Source: Streptomyces sp. NRRL F-5135
GTDB taxonomy: Bacteria; Actinomycetota; Actinomycetes; Streptomycetales; Streptomycetaceae
Direction of reading: 5' to 3'
Length of the DNA: 64,000 nt
NCBI RefSeq assembly: GCF_000719775.1
Contig: NZ_JOHR01000027.1
Coordinates: 1-64,000, forward strand
In this document: positions 33,974-43,158 of the stretch, in pieces
How positions within the stretch are numbered: position 1 is the first letter of the stretch
Layout: every line of letters starts with the position of its first letter
Program-made: the position numbers and the translations under genes
Notes under the pieces: generated by a model
Database searches by the model: none
Seen by the model: only the letters and a program-made list of their open reading frames with translations
What the model was told of the DNA's origin: nothing

Positions 33974-34894
33974 TCAGGACTCCGTGCGGTACATCAGGTC
34001 GACCTCGTGCGTGGTGAACCCCAGCCGCTCGTACACCGACACCGCCGCCGTGTTGTCCGCGTCCACGTATAGCATCGCCGTCGGCAGCCCCTCCGCCGCC
34101 AGGTGCCGCAGGCCGATCGCGGTGAGCGCCTTGCCGAGGCCGCCGCCCTGGGCGTCGGGCCGGATGCCGAGGACGTACACCTCGCCGAGCTGCTCCGCCG
34201 CGTGCACCTTGGTCCAGTGGAAGCCGATCAGCTCGCCGTCGCGCTCCGCCAGGAAGAACCCCTTGGGGTCGAACCACGGCTCGGCGGTCCGGTCGTCCAG
34301 GTCCCGCTGGGTCAGGGCGCCCTGTTCGGGGTGGTGGGCGAAGGCGGCGGCGTTGACCGCGAGCCAGGCGGCGTCGTCCTGGCCGGGGACGAACGTACGG
34401 ACGGTGACGCCGGCCGGCAGCTCCGGGTCCGGGACGGTCAGCGGGACCAACGGCATCCGCAGCTGGCGCAGTTCGCGGAAGAGCGTCAGCCCGAGCACCT
34501 GGGCCAGATGGCGCGCGGCCGACTTCCCGCCGTGCGCCCAGGCCCGCAGCCGCTTGCCGGAGGCGGCCATCAGCGCGGCCCCGAGCGCCCGGCCGTGGCC
34601 CCGGCCCCGGCAGGCGGGGTGGACGACCAGTTCGACGGCCGGGGCCTCGACGGGGTCGGTGTCCTCCAGCTGCCCGTACCCGACGAGTTCGCCCTCGACG
34701 GTGACCAGGAAGTGCCGTACCCCCGGGCGGCGCCCGCCGCGCAGCTGGAGCCGGCCCTGCTCGGAGACGGCCTGGACGCCGTCCGACTCGGCGGCTGCCG
34801 CCAGCAGGCCGGTGACCTCCTCGGCCTGCTCGGGCGTGAGCGCGTCGAGGGTCTGGATCTGCCGGCCGGGCTCGTGGGCGCTTGCGTCAGTCAT
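33974..34894 (-). CDS. mshD: Mycothiol synthase MshD
   Basis: Tandem-GNAT acetyltransferase of 306 aa that acetylates Cys-GlcN-Ins in the last step of mycothiol synthesis. Both GNAT halves are visible: LVVHPACRGRGHGRALGAAL in the N-terminal half and VLGIRPDAQGGGLGKALTAI in the C-terminal half, ending with VDADNTAAVSVYERLGF. The length agrees with known MshD. The ATG is preceded on its strand by TACCCT, six bases away, with no ribosome-binding site, so it may be leaderless. Confidence 0.95.
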   Translation of the reverse strand: MTDASAHEPGRQIQTLDALTPEQAEEVTGLLAAAAESDGVQAVSEQGRLQLRGGRRPGVRHFLVTVEGELVGYGQLEDTDPVEAPAVELVVHPACRGRGHGRALGAALMAASGKRLRAWAHGGKSAARHLAQVLGLTLFRELRQLRMPLVPLTVPDPELPAGVTVRTFVPGQDDAAWLAVNAAAFAHHPEQGALTQRDLDDRTAEPWFDPKGFFLAERDGELIGFHWTKVHAAEQLGEVYVLGIRPDAQGGGLGKALTAIGLRHLAAEGLPTAMLYVDADNTAAVSVYERLGFTTHEVDLMYRTES

Positions 34895-35184
34895 GCGTCG
34901 AGGGTACGGCGGACGTACGACAGAGCGCGGTACGGACCGGGCGTGGAGGGCCCTGTCGTGGCAGCGCGCACGCCTCGCGGCCGGTCCGGCGGCGGCCCGG
35001 CGCCCCCCAACGGCAATCAGCTCGTAACCCGGCACCCCCTGTTGTGCTACGCGCGTCGACCATAGGCTTCGGCTCGCCACCGTCACCTTGCCGGCGACCC
35101 GGCGACCCGGCGGCCGGCGGCCATCAGCCGAACGGCGAACGCTTCGACGGGGCGTCCAACTCAGCAAGGGGACCAAGAGGACCG

Positions 35185-37008
35185 ATGTCAGTACCGCAGA
35201 AGAACCGCGTGGCCCGGCGAGTGGTCGCCACCGCCGCGGGCCTGGCCACCGTCGGCGCGATCGTCGCGGCGATGCCGGCCGCCGCCAACGAGGACCGGAG
35301 CCCGAGCCCGAGCCCGGCTCAGGGGCAGGGCAGGACCGTCGACGTACAGCTGCTGTCCTTCAACGACCTGCACGGCAACCTGGAGCCGCCCGCGGGCTCG
35401 GCCGGCAGCGTCACGGAGAAGCAGGCCGACGGCACGACGAAGACGATCCCGGCGGGCGGGGTGGAGTACCTGGCGACCTCGCTGCGCGACGCGCGCAAGG
35501 GCCACCCGTACTCGATCACCGCGGCCGGCGGCGACATGGTCGGAGCCAGCCCGCTGCTGTCCGGCCTCTTCCACGACGAGCCGACGATCGAGGCGCTCAA
35601 CAAGATCGACCTCGATGTGACGACGGTCGGCAACCACGAGTTCGACGAGGGCGCGGTCGAGCTGGCCCGGCTCCAGAACGGCGGCTGCCACCCCACCGCG
35701 GGCTGCTACGAGAAGGGGAAGAAGTTCAAGGGCGCGGACTTCCCCTACCTCGCCGCGAACGTCACGTCCGAGAAGACCGGGAAGCCGGTCCTCAAGCCGT
35801 ACACGGTGTGGAAGAAGAACGGCGTCAAGGTCGGCTTCATCGGGGTGACCCTGGAGGGCACGCCGAACATCGTGACGGCCGAAGGCGTCAAGGGACTGAA
35901 GTTCCACGACGAAATCGAAACCGTCAACAAGTACGCCAAGGAATTGGACAAACAAGGCGTCAAGTCGATCGTGACGCTGATCCACGAGGGCGGGGCGCCG
36001 GCCTCGTCCTCGTACAACTACGACTGCGACAGCCCGGGCGCCGGGGACGGCATCTCCGGTCCGATCGTCGAGATCGCGAAGGGCATCACGTCCAAGGTCG
36101 ACGCGCTGGTCACGGGCCACACCCACCAGGCGTACGCGTGTACGATCCCGGACCCGGCGGGCAAGCCGCGACTGGTCACGTCGGCCTCGTCGTTCGGCAA
36201 GCTGTACACGGACACCACGCTCACCTACGACCGCCGTACGAACGACATCGTGCGGACGAGCGTGAAGAGCGTGAAGACGGCCAACCACATCGTCAGCCGT
36301 GAGCAGCCCAAGGCCAAGGACATGACGGACCTGATCGGCCGCTGGAACAAGCTGGCCGCGCCGATCGCGAACGCCCCGCAGGGCTACATCTCCGCCGACA
36401 TCAACGGCCGCGGCGCGACCACCCCGGAGACCCCGCTCGGCGACCTGATCGCGGACGCGCAGCTCAAGGGCATGTCCCCGGCGGACAAGGGCGGCGCGCA
36501 GATCGCGTTCATGAACCCGGGCGGTATCCGTGCCGACCTCGTCCACAAGGCGTCGGGCAGCGAGGGCGACGGGGTGGTGACGTACGGCGAGGCCTTCACG
36601 GTGCAGCCGTTCACCAACATGATGAACGCGGTCGACCTGACCGGCGCCCAGCTGATCACGGCGCTCCGGCAGCAGGTCAGCGGCTCCAACGAGGCCTCCC
36701 CGAAGATCCTCCAGGTCTCCGAGGGCTTCACGTACACCCTGGACATGACCAAGACGGGCGCGGCCCGGCTGGTCACGGACTCGGTGAAGCTGAACGGCGA
36801 CGCGATCGACCCGGCGAAGACCTACCGGGTCGCGATGAACGAGTTCCTGGCGGGCGGCGGCGACGGCTTCCCGGTCTTCGCCGAGGGCAAGAACAAGCTG
36901 GTCGGCGCGTCGGACCTGGACATGCTCAACGCCTACCTGGCGGCGAACTCCAGCGCGCAGTCCCCCCTGGCCCCGCCGTCGGCGGACCGGATCACGTTCC
37001 TGAGGTAA
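35185..37008 (+). CDS. Secreted 5'-nucleotidase/UDP-sugar hydrolase family protein
   Basis: Secreted metallophosphoesterase of 607 aa. The signal peptide is VVATAAGLATVGAIVAAMPAAA. The N-terminal calcineurin-like domain has the metal ligands in LSFNDLHGNLEPP, AGGDMVG, TVGNHEFDEG, VTLIHEGG and VTGHTHQAY. The C-terminal 5_nucleotid_C domain has TPLGDLIADA, FMNPGGIRADL and FLAGGGDGFPVF. It releases phosphate from external nucleotides, which fits the phosphate-scavenging genes of this chromosome region. Start chosen at the ATG behind AAGAGGACC. A strong terminator follows. Confidence 0.95.
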   Translation: MSVPQKNRVARRVVATAAGLATVGAIVAAMPAAANEDRSPSPSPAQGQGRTVDVQLLSFNDLHGNLEPPAGSAGSVTEKQADGTTKTIPAGGVEYLATSLRDARKGHPYSITAAGGDMVGASPLLSGLFHDEPTIEALNKIDLDVTTVGNHEFDEGAVELARLQNGGCHPTAGCYEKGKKFKGADFPYLAANVTSEKTGKPVLKPYTVWKKNGVKVGFIGVTLEGTPNIVTAEGVKGLKFHDEIETVNKYAKELDKQGVKSIVTLIHEGGAPASSSYNYDCDSPGAGDGISGPIVEIAKGITSKVDALVTGHTHQAYACTIPDPAGKPRLVTSASSFGKLYTDTTLTYDRRTNDIVRTSVKSVKTANHIVSREQPKAKDMTDLIGRWNKLAAPIANAPQGYISADINGRGATTPETPLGDLIADAQLKGMSPADKGGAQIAFMNPGGIRADLVHKASGSEGDGVVTYGEAFTVQPFTNMMNAVDLTGAQLITALRQQVSGSNEASPKILQVSEGFTYTLDMTKTGAARLVTDSVKLNGDAIDPAKTYRVAMNEFLAGGGDGFPVFAEGKNKLVGASDLDMLNAYLAANSSAQSPLAPPSADRITFLR

Positions 37009-37032
37009 ACGACGTCAGCACACCACCGACGC

Positions 37033-37065
37033 GGAACGCCCCGGCCAACAGGACCGGGGCGTTCC
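37033..37065. terminator. Bidirectional terminator after the 5'-nucleotidase gene
   Basis: GGAACGCCCCGG at 37033-37044 pairs perfectly with CCGGGGCGTTCC at 37054-37065 over a 9-nt loop, between two convergent genes. Confidence 0.85.
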
Positions 37066-37135
37066 GTCGTCCGCTCGTCGGACGCTCGTCGTCCGTACGG
37101 GGCGAGGGCTGTTCGGGGGCCGCTCGGGTGGATGG

Positions 37136-38263
37136 TCAGCCGGCCTGGGACGGGGGCTGCTTCATGTCGTCGACGATCGCGCGGGTGACGATGGCGCTGA
37201 CGAAGGTGACGGTGCCGGGCTTGATCAGGCCGTCGTCGCCGGACGCCCCCTTCACCTGGACGACGCGTTCGCCGAGGAAGGCGTGGGTCTTCTTGTCGAA
37301 GATCCACTCTTCGCGCGAGCCGCCGGCCGAGTCCACCCGGGCCACCGCGACGCCGTGCCGGCCCGCCGCGTCCACCGCGTCGTCCACCATGATCACGCCG
37401 GGGATCTTCGCCGCCGCCTTGAACAGGGCCGCGTAGAGCTCCGCCGGCGGGTAGCTCTCGCCCAGCAGGTCACCGATGGTGGAGAACGCCTGCTGGTCGG
37501 GGCTGTTGCCCTGGCCCTTGGTCTCGTTGTAGATGAGCTTCAGCAGTTCGTCGGGGTCCGTGGTCAGGCCGGCCAGGAAGTCGTACGTCGGGTGGTTGAT
37601 GCCGGGCTCCAGCGCGTTGCCCTGCTCGTCCGGACCGCTCAGGGGCTCCCCGTCCGGCCGCTCGGAGGTGGGGTCGATCAGCCAGCCCTCGGTGCCGTCG
37701 GCGGACATCCACGTCTGGCGCAGGTACGGCTTCTCGCTCACCAGGGTGGACTTGTCGTCGACGGTCTTCACGTACGTGTCGGCCGTCTTGGACGCGATGT
37801 AGATGTACTGGCCGGGCTTGACGTCGGGGTGGCCGCCCTCCGCCGCCGCCAGTGAGATCTGGTCGAGCAGCTGGGGGACGCCCTTGGTGGTCCCGGTGCC
37901 GATGTCGGTGGTCAGGGCCGGGCCGGTGGCGACGTTGCCGGTTCCGGAGGTTCCGCTTCCGGAACCACCTCCGTTGTACACGGCGGCCCCGGCGACGACC
38001 GCTCCGGCGAGGGCGAGTGCCATCGCGGGCAGGGCGATCGCCGGGCGCGGCAGCCGGAAGCGGCGCGTCGTCGTGGCCTCTCGTACCTCCGTCGCCGGGG
38101 TGGCGGCGGCCGTCACGTTGTGCTGTTCCTGCTGGATGTGGGCCATCAGACGCTCCTTGTGGAACTGGTGACGGCCCGTCGGCAGATCACGCGCCGGCTG
38201 GGGGAGGAGGTGCGCGCTTTCCTCCCACTCGGCCGGGCTCTGCCGGGACGAGTTCGCGTTCAT
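37136..38263 (-). CDS. CU044_5270-type membrane protein, sigma-factor partner
   Basis: Protein of 375 aa. A cytoplasmic N-terminus of about 75 residues precedes one transmembrane helix (IALPAMALALAGAVVAGAAV), a Gly/Ser linker and a large extracytoplasmic domain (YIYIASKTADTYV, REEWIFDKKTHAFLGERVVQ). This family is regularly encoded right behind an ECF sigma factor, as here with a 4-bp overlap. It probably acts as an anti-sigma or sensor protein, but no ZAS zinc motif is present. The ATG has a strong AGGAGGG. Confidence 0.85.
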   Translation of the reverse strand: MNANSSRQSPAEWEESAHLLPQPARDLPTGRHQFHKERLMAHIQQEQHNVTAAATPATEVREATTTRRFRLPRPAIALPAMALALAGAVVAGAAVYNGGGSGSGTSGTGNVATGPALTTDIGTGTTKGVPQLLDQISLAAAEGGHPDVKPGQYIYIASKTADTYVKTVDDKSTLVSEKPYLRQTWMSADGTEGWLIDPTSERPDGEPLSGPDEQGNALEPGINHPTYDFLAGLTTDPDELLKLIYNETKGQGNSPDQQAFSTIGDLLGESYPPAELYAALFKAAAKIPGVIMVDDAVDAAGRHGVAVARVDSAGGSREEWIFDKKTHAFLGERVVQVKGASGDDGLIKPGTVTFVSAIVTRAIVDDMKQPPSQAG

Positions 38264-38949
38264 CGGTTTCCCTCCTGGGCGGGCCGGACCGCGTGGATGC
38301 GGTCACCTCTTGTCTGTCGGGCGTGGGGGGCGGGTTCCGTTTTTCCGCGCGGGACTTTTCCGCGCGGGATTTTTCCGGGGTCGCGTACGTTTTCGGGAGG
38401 TGGCCCCGTCGGCTGCGCCAGTTCCGCCTCGGTCAGCTTCCGCAGCTTCACCCGGGCCCGGGACAGGCGGGAGCGGACCGTGCCGACGGGGATCCCCAAC
38501 GCCGCCGCGGCGGCCGTGTACTCCAGGCCCTCCCACAGGCAGAGCGTCAGCACCTCGCGCTCGGTTCTGCGCAGCGTGGCGAGCGCGGTGAGCGCCGCGG
38601 CGAGGCGCCGGCGGTCGTCGATCCGGCCGGACACCTCCTCGGCGTGGTCGGGCAGCGCGCGTTCCGCCGCCGCGGCGGCGGTGGCCGCCGCTCGGTACCG
38701 CCGGTTGCTCCGGACGTGGTTGCGCGCGGTGTTGGTGGCGATGCCCAGCAGCCAGGGGCGCGGCGAGCCGCCCTCGGCGGAGACCTTGTCGCGCAGTCGC
38801 CATGCCTCCATGAAGGTCGTGGCCATCACGTCCTCGGCCGTGGACCAGTCGGCGGTGAGGCGGAAGGCGTGGTTGTAGACCGCGCGGGCATAGCTGTCGA
38901 ACAGCTCCGCGAAGGCGCTCGGCTCCCCAGCCCGTATCCGGGTTCGCAT
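38260..38949 (-). CDS. ECF RNA polymerase sigma factor
   Basis: Sigma-70 family protein of 229 aa. Region 2 runs from FAELFDSYARAVYNHAFRLT to MEAWRLRDKV, with the -10 recognition helix near WLLGIATNTARNHVRSNRRY. Region 4 has LRRTEREVLTLCLWEGLEYT followed by AAAALGIPVGTVRSRLSRAR. The basic C-terminal tail contains a short duplication (IPRGKVPRGK) that reflects a repeated TTTTCCGCGCGGGA in the DNA. I chose the ATG with GAGGTGA upstream; in-frame starts further upstream lack a good ribosome site. The adjacent membrane protein is its likely regulator. Confidence 0.92.
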   Translation of the reverse strand: MRTRIRAGEPSAFAELFDSYARAVYNHAFRLTADWSTAEDVMATTFMEAWRLRDKVSAEGGSPRPWLLGIATNTARNHVRSNRRYRAAATAAAAAERALPDHAEEVSGRIDDRRRLAAALTALATLRRTEREVLTLCLWEGLEYTAAAAALGIPVGTVRSRLSRARVKLRKLTEAELAQPTGPPPENVRDPGKIPRGKVPRGKTEPAPHARQTRGDRIHAVRPAQEGNR

Positions 38950-39024
38950 ATCAGTGCTCACCTCAATGAGCTGTCCGGGTGAGCCTGCCGGGTTCCGCCT
39001 GTTCATTGTGACGCGGGACACACG

Positions 39025-39051
39025 CTCTGGGGACTCTGGGGACTCTGGGGA
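39025..39051 (-). repeat. 9-bp tandem repeat downstream of the MFS gene
   Basis: CTCTGGGGA occurs three times in tandem (plus strand), immediately after the MFS stop on the minus strand. It resembles the stop-anchored repeats elsewhere, but the stop triplet itself is not copied. Confidence 0.85.
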
Positions 39052-39052
39052 G

Positions 39053-40840
39053 TCAGGGGGCGGTGTTCCTGCCCGGGGCCGTGTCTGTGCCCGTGTCGTC
39101 GGCGGTGGGCTTCTTTCGCGGATGGCCCGGGCGGCCCGGGCGGCCCGGGCCGCCCGGGTGGCGCGAGTGACCCGGGTGGAACAGCGCGCAGACGAAGGCG
39201 ACGGCCAGCGAGATCGCCATGCCGTAGAAGACCGCCCTGTTGGCCTCGGCGAAGTCGAGCCGGAACACGCCGATCGCGTCACGCGTGATCCGGTCGACGG
39301 GGCTGGTGCCGGTCGGCACGAGGTGGCCGCCGTTGCCGGTGAACCGTTCCGCGATGTCGTGCCCCACCGAGTGGGCCAGCGGGCTCGGCACGCCCGCTGA
39401 TCCGAGGGTGCCCGCCATCCGGTCCGTGGTGACGTGCGTGAGGATCGTGCCGAAGACGGCGAGGCCCAGGGCGGCCGAGAAGGTACGGACGGTCTGCGTG
39501 AGGGCGGTGACCTCTTCGTACGAGGCGCCGGCGGCCCGGTTGGCCGCGTCCGTCGACGCGGGAACGAGCAGGAAGCCGATGCCCGCGCCGGCGAGGGCGA
39601 CGTAGGGCCACTGGTCGTGCATGGAGTGGTCCGTCAGTTTGCTCGCCCACAGCGCGAATCCGAGCGTGCCCAGGGCCGTGCCGAGCAGGATGGCCGGCTT
39701 GGCGCCCCGGACGTCCAGGAACCGGCTGCCCCACTGGTACGTGATGACGAAGCCGACGAAGAAGTACAGGAGGTAGAGCCCGGCCTGCTGGGGCGAGGAG
39801 GCGAGCGAGACCTGGGCGTAGACCGAACCGAAGAAGAACACGGGGACGAACGCCGGCATCGCGAAGAACAGCACCGCGGCGTCGACGGCGAACGCCCGGT
39901 CCTTGAAGAGCCGCAGAGGGACGAGCGGATGGTCGCCGGGGCCCCGTTCGCTCAGCTTGCCGAGCCGCGGTCGCCCCGAGGCTCCGGGCGGCTCCGCCTC
40001 GCCCGGCCCGTGTCGTTCGCCCGGCGCACGCAGCTTGCCGAGATCGCTCAGACCGTACAGCTCGTACCGGCAGAACAGCGCCAGCACCAGCAGGCCCAGA
40101 CCGACGCAGAGCCATGTCAGGGCCGAACTCCACCCCCAGTTCGCCGCCTGCTGGAAGCCCAGCACGGTCAGCGCCGTCCCGACGGCCACCAGCACCGCGC
40201 CCGGCACGTCGACGGGTTCGCGGCGCGCGACGTGGGGGACGCGGGCCTTCGCCATCAGTACGAGGGCGACGGCCGCCACCGGCACATTGATCCAGAAGAT
40301 CGCCCGCCAGGTCCAGGCGGTGAGCCAGCCGCCCAGCAGCGGGCCGAGCACCGTGAGCACGGCGGACCACCCGAAGAACAGGGCCAGCGCCCGGCCGCGC
40401 CGTTCCGCCGGGAACGTCTCGGTCACCACCGCCAGCGCCGCCGGGAACAGCAGCGCCGCCCCCACGCCCTGGGTGGCGCGGAACGCGATCAGCCAGCCCT
40501 GGGCGACGTCGCCGCCGGCCGGGACCACGGCGCACAGGATCGAGGAGACGACGAAGACCAGCGTTCCGGCGATCACCATCAGCCGGTGCCCGAAGACGTG
40601 TGCCAGCCGCCCGCCGAGGGCGAAGAACGCGGCCAGCGTGAGGAGGTAGGCGTTGACCACCCACTGCATGCCGGAGGCGGTGAGACCCAGCTCATGGACG
40701 ATGGTGGGCGCGGCGATGGCCACGATGGTCTGGTCGATGAACGTCATCGAGGCGGCGACGACCATCGCCGTCAGGGTCAGGGCATCGGCCCTCCGCCCGG
40801 CCCCGTCCCCGCCCGCGCGTATGCGGCTTTTGTCGTCCAT
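39053..40840 (-). CDS. MFS drug-resistance transporter, DHA2 (14-TM) family
   Basis: Exporter of 595 aa in the EmrB/QacA family with about 14 helices. Family motifs are TFIDQTIVAIAAPTI in helix 1, WVVNAYLLTLAAFFALGGRL (motif A follows), RATQGVGAALLFPAALAV and GWSAVLTVLGPLLGG (motif C). A polar insert of about 45 residues (KLRAPGERHGPGEAEPPGAS and following) lies in the cytoplasmic loop before the seventh or eighth helix. The tail is Pro/Arg/Gly-rich and encoded by a CGGGCGGCC tract. Drug or metabolite efflux is likely. No regulator gene is adjacent, but three 14-bp repeats lie upstream. Confidence 0.92.
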   Translation of the reverse strand: MDDKSRIRAGGDGAGRRADALTLTAMVVAASMTFIDQTIVAIAAPTIVHELGLTASGMQWVVNAYLLTLAAFFALGGRLAHVFGHRLMVIAGTLVFVVSSILCAVVPAGGDVAQGWLIAFRATQGVGAALLFPAALAVVTETFPAERRGRALALFFGWSAVLTVLGPLLGGWLTAWTWRAIFWINVPVAAVALVLMAKARVPHVARREPVDVPGAVLVAVGTALTVLGFQQAANWGWSSALTWLCVGLGLLVLALFCRYELYGLSDLGKLRAPGERHGPGEAEPPGASGRPRLGKLSERGPGDHPLVPLRLFKDRAFAVDAAVLFFAMPAFVPVFFFGSVYAQVSLASSPQQAGLYLLYFFVGFVITYQWGSRFLDVRGAKPAILLGTALGTLGFALWASKLTDHSMHDQWPYVALAGAGIGFLLVPASTDAANRAAGASYEEVTALTQTVRTFSAALGLAVFGTILTHVTTDRMAGTLGSAGVPSPLAHSVGHDIAERFTGNGGHLVPTGTSPVDRITRDAIGVFRLDFAEANRAVFYGMAISLAVAFVCALFHPGHSRHPGGPGRPGRPGHPRKKPTADDTGTDTAPGRNTAP

Positions 40841-40902
40841 GCCGGAATCTTCTCCCGGGCGTGAACATCCCGCATGTGCGGCGCCGGGAACGCGTGGGCC
40901 AG

Positions 40903-40944
40903 GCGTACGAAGTCGGGCGTACGAAGTCGGGCGTACGAAGTCGT
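40903..40944. repeat. Three tandem 14-bp repeats upstream of the MFS gene
   Basis: Unit GCGTACGAAGTCGG, three copies at 40903, 40917 and 40931 (the last one ending in T). They lie 60-105 bp ahead of the MFS start and just after the YbjN stop. They could be direct-repeat operators for the exporter or another stop-flanking repeat. Confidence 0.9.
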
Positions 40945-40951
40945 TCCCGCG

Positions 40952-41596
40952 TCAGTCCCGCGTCAGGTGCTCGAACGCGTCCAGGTTCCGCGTCGGCTCA
41001 CCCCGCGACACCCGCCACGCGTACTCCTTGCGGATCGCGCTCGCGAACCCCAGCTCCAGCAGCGTGTTGAACGACCCGTCCGCCGCCTCCAGCACCGACC
41101 CCAGCAGCCGGTCGATCTCGTCCTCGGTGACGGCCCCCAGCGGGAGTTTGCCGGTGAGGTAGACGTCGCCGAGGTGGTCGACCGCGTAGCCGACCCCGTA
41201 CAGCTTGAGGTTGCGCTCCAGCAGCCAGCGGTGGACGCCCTCGGCGTTCTCGTCCGGGCGCCGGATCACGAAGGCGTTGACGGAGAGCGCGTGCCGGCCC
41301 ACGCGCAGGGAGCAGGTCGTGGCCAGCTTGCGGGTGCCGGGGAGGGTGACGACGTACGAACCGGGCTCGGGGCTCTCCCACTCCAGCCCGGCGGAGGCCA
41401 GCGCCTGTTCGACGGTTTCCCGTACGTTCCGGAGGAGGTCGTCTCCGCCGTGTCGGCCACCTCGGCCATGCTGTGGGTCGTGTGGGTCGTGTGGGTCGTA
41501 TTGGTCACGTCGGTCGCGCCGTGCGTCGGTCCGTGCGTCCTGCGGCGCGTTCGCGTCTCCGTCATCAGGCACGGGCGTGGGGCGAGCGTCAGCCAT
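40952..41596 (-). CDS. YbjN domain protein
   Basis: Protein of 214 aa. The disordered N-terminus has DPH repeats ([12 protein letters not shown]) encoded by a tandem GTGTGGGTC tract. The YbjN domain follows from about 60 ([43 protein letters not shown]). YbjN proteins resemble type III secretion chaperones in fold; their function is unclear. It overlaps the end of mshA by 8 bp, a pairing I recall as common in Streptomyces, so it may act in the same pathway. Confidence 0.88.
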   Translation of the reverse strand: MADARPTPVPDDGDANAPQDARTDARRDRRDQYDPHDPHDPQHGRGGRHGGDDLLRNVRETVEQALASAGLEWESPEPGSYVVTLPGTRKLATTCSLRVGRHALSVNAFVIRRPDENAEGVHRWLLERNLKLYGVGYAVDHLGDVYLTGKLPLGAVTEDEIDRLLGSVLEAADGSFNTLLELGFASAIRKEYAWRVSRGEPTRNLDAFEHLTRD

Positions 41597-42953
41597 GGTG
41601 CGAGCGTACGCGACGGCGGTAGGCCTGGACGGCCGCCGTGTACACGTCCGCCGTGGCCGCCGCCGCCGTGTCCCAGCCGAACGACCGCGCGTGCCGCGCC
41701 GCCGCCTCGCCCATCCGGTCCACCAGCTCCGGGTGGTCGAGGAACTCGCGCAGCGCCCGCGCGTACGCCTCCGGCTCGTGGCCCTGGACCAGCACGCCGG
41801 TCACCTCGTCCCGTACCGCCACCGGCAGCCCGCCCACCGCGGCCGCCACCACCGGCGTGCCCGCCGCCTGGGCCTCTATCGCGACCAGGCCGAAGGACTC
41901 GCTGTACGAGGGCATGACCAGCACGGACGCCGCCCGGAACCAGTCCGCCAGCCGTGCCTGATCCACCGGCGGCCGGAACTGGACCACATCGCCCAGGCCG
42001 AGCCGTGCCGCCAGTTTCTGGAGCCCTTCCGGCTTGGCCAGGCCCGTACCGCTCGGGCCGCCGACCACCGGCACGACCAGTCTCGTCCGCAGCGACGGCT
42101 CCTGGTCGAGGAGTACGGCCACGGCGCGCAGGAGCACGTCAGGAGCCTTCAGCGGCTGGATGCGGCCCGCGAAGAGCGGGATGAACGCGTCCTGCGGCAG
42201 CCCCAGCCGGGCGCGCGCGGCGGCGCGGCCGTCCGCCGGGGAGAAGCAGTCGAGGTTGACGCCCGGGTGCACCACGGCGGCCTTCGAGGGCTCCGCGTCG
42301 TAGAAGCGGACGAGGTCCTCGGCCTCCTCCGCCGTGTTGGCGATCAGCCGGTCGGCGGCGCGCACGACCTGGCTCTCGCCGATCACGCGGGCCGCCGGCT
42401 CAGGGGTGTCGCCCTCGGCCATCGAGGCGTTCTTCACCTTGGCCATCGTGTGCATGGCGTGGACGAGGGGGACGCCCCAGCGCTCGGCGGCGAGCCAGCC
42501 GACGTGTCCGGACAGCCAGTAGTGGGAGTGCACCAGGTCGTAGTGGCCCGGCCGGTTGCCCGCCCACGCCTGCATCACGCCGTGCGTGAAGGCGCAGAGC
42601 TGCGCGGGCAGCTCCTCCTTGGCGAGGCCCTCGTACGGTCCGGCGTCCACATGCCGTACGAGGACACCGGGAGCCAGTTCCACGGCGGGGGCCAGCCCGC
42701 CGGTCGTGGCGCGGGTGAAGATCTCGACCTCGACGTCGATGGCGGCGAGCCGCTTCGCCAGTTCGACGATGTAGACGTTCATGCCGCCCGCGTCGCCCGT
42801 GCCCGGCTGGTGCAGCGGGGAGGTGTGGACGCTGAGCATGGCGACCCGGCGGGGCTTGCGGAGCTGGCCGGGGAGGCGGCGGAGGCGGGACGTCCGGGGC
42901 GCGCGCGGGGGGCCCGCCAGCGTGCCGGTGATACGGGACACGTACTGGCTCAC
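41589..42953 (-). CDS. mshA: Mycothiol glycosyltransferase MshA
   Basis: GT-B, family 4 glycosyltransferase of 454 aa that joins UDP-GlcNAc to inositol 3-phosphate in the first step of mycothiol synthesis. The N-terminal domain has [20 protein letters not shown] and [11 protein letters not shown]. The C-terminal domain has [18 protein letters not shown] and the E-x7-E element [28 protein letters not shown] and HTMAKVKN are family segments. The GTG start has GAGAGGACC upstream. A SigR-type promoter candidate lies about 100 bp upstream. Confidence 0.95.
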   Translation of the reverse strand: MSQYVSRITGTLAGPPRAPRTSRLRRLPGQLRKPRRVAMLSVHTSPLHQPGTGDAGGMNVYIVELAKRLAAIDVEVEIFTRATTGGLAPAVELAPGVLVRHVDAGPYEGLAKEELPAQLCAFTHGVMQAWAGNRPGHYDLVHSHYWLSGHVGWLAAERWGVPLVHAMHTMAKVKNASMAEGDTPEPAARVIGESQVVRAADRLIANTAEEAEDLVRFYDAEPSKAAVVHPGVNLDCFSPADGRAAARARLGLPQDAFIPLFAGRIQPLKAPDVLLRAVAVLLDQEPSLRTRLVVPVVGGPSGTGLAKPEGLQKLAARLGLGDVVQFRPPVDQARLADWFRAASVLVMPSYSESFGLVAIEAQAAGTPVVAAAVGGLPVAVRDEVTGVLVQGHEPEAYARALREFLDHPELVDRMGEAAARHARSFGWDTAAAATADVYTAAVQAYRRRVRSHHG

Positions 42954-43051
42954 GTCTACGGTCCTCTCGCTCACGACAACTGAGCACGACGAAAACGCGC
43001 GGTGAAGCGCACGACAAAGAAGAGGGTGTGGGACGCCCTCCGGCACCGTTC

Positions 43052-43078
43052 AACAGCGGAGGGTCCGTCCGCATTTCC
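43052..43078 (-). promoter_or_regulatory. Candidate SigR-type promoter of mshA
   Basis: On the minus strand GGAAAT (43078-43073) and GTT (43054-43052) are 18 bp apart. The SigR consensus is GGAAT-N18-GTT. The -35 box has one extra A. A CCCTCCG/CGGAGGG stem (43036-43063) overlaps the -10 region. Expected start is about 90 nt before the mshA codon. Confidence 0.55.
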
Positions 43079-43158
43079 GCTTTGCCAAAACGTTGCAGTT
43101 CACGGCTCAACCGGCTCAGCCGTGATGGGTGGAGCCGGGGCTCGTTACGCTCACCCTT

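Noticed and set aside
34895..35184. PHO box upstream of the secreted 5'-nucleotidase
   Set aside because: Only weak TCACC elements, not spaced at 11 nt, are present.
38340..38380. TTTTCCGCGCGGGA repeat as a regulatory element
   Set aside because: It lies inside the coding tail of the sigma factor and encodes a repeated PRGK segment; a coding repeat is the simpler reading.
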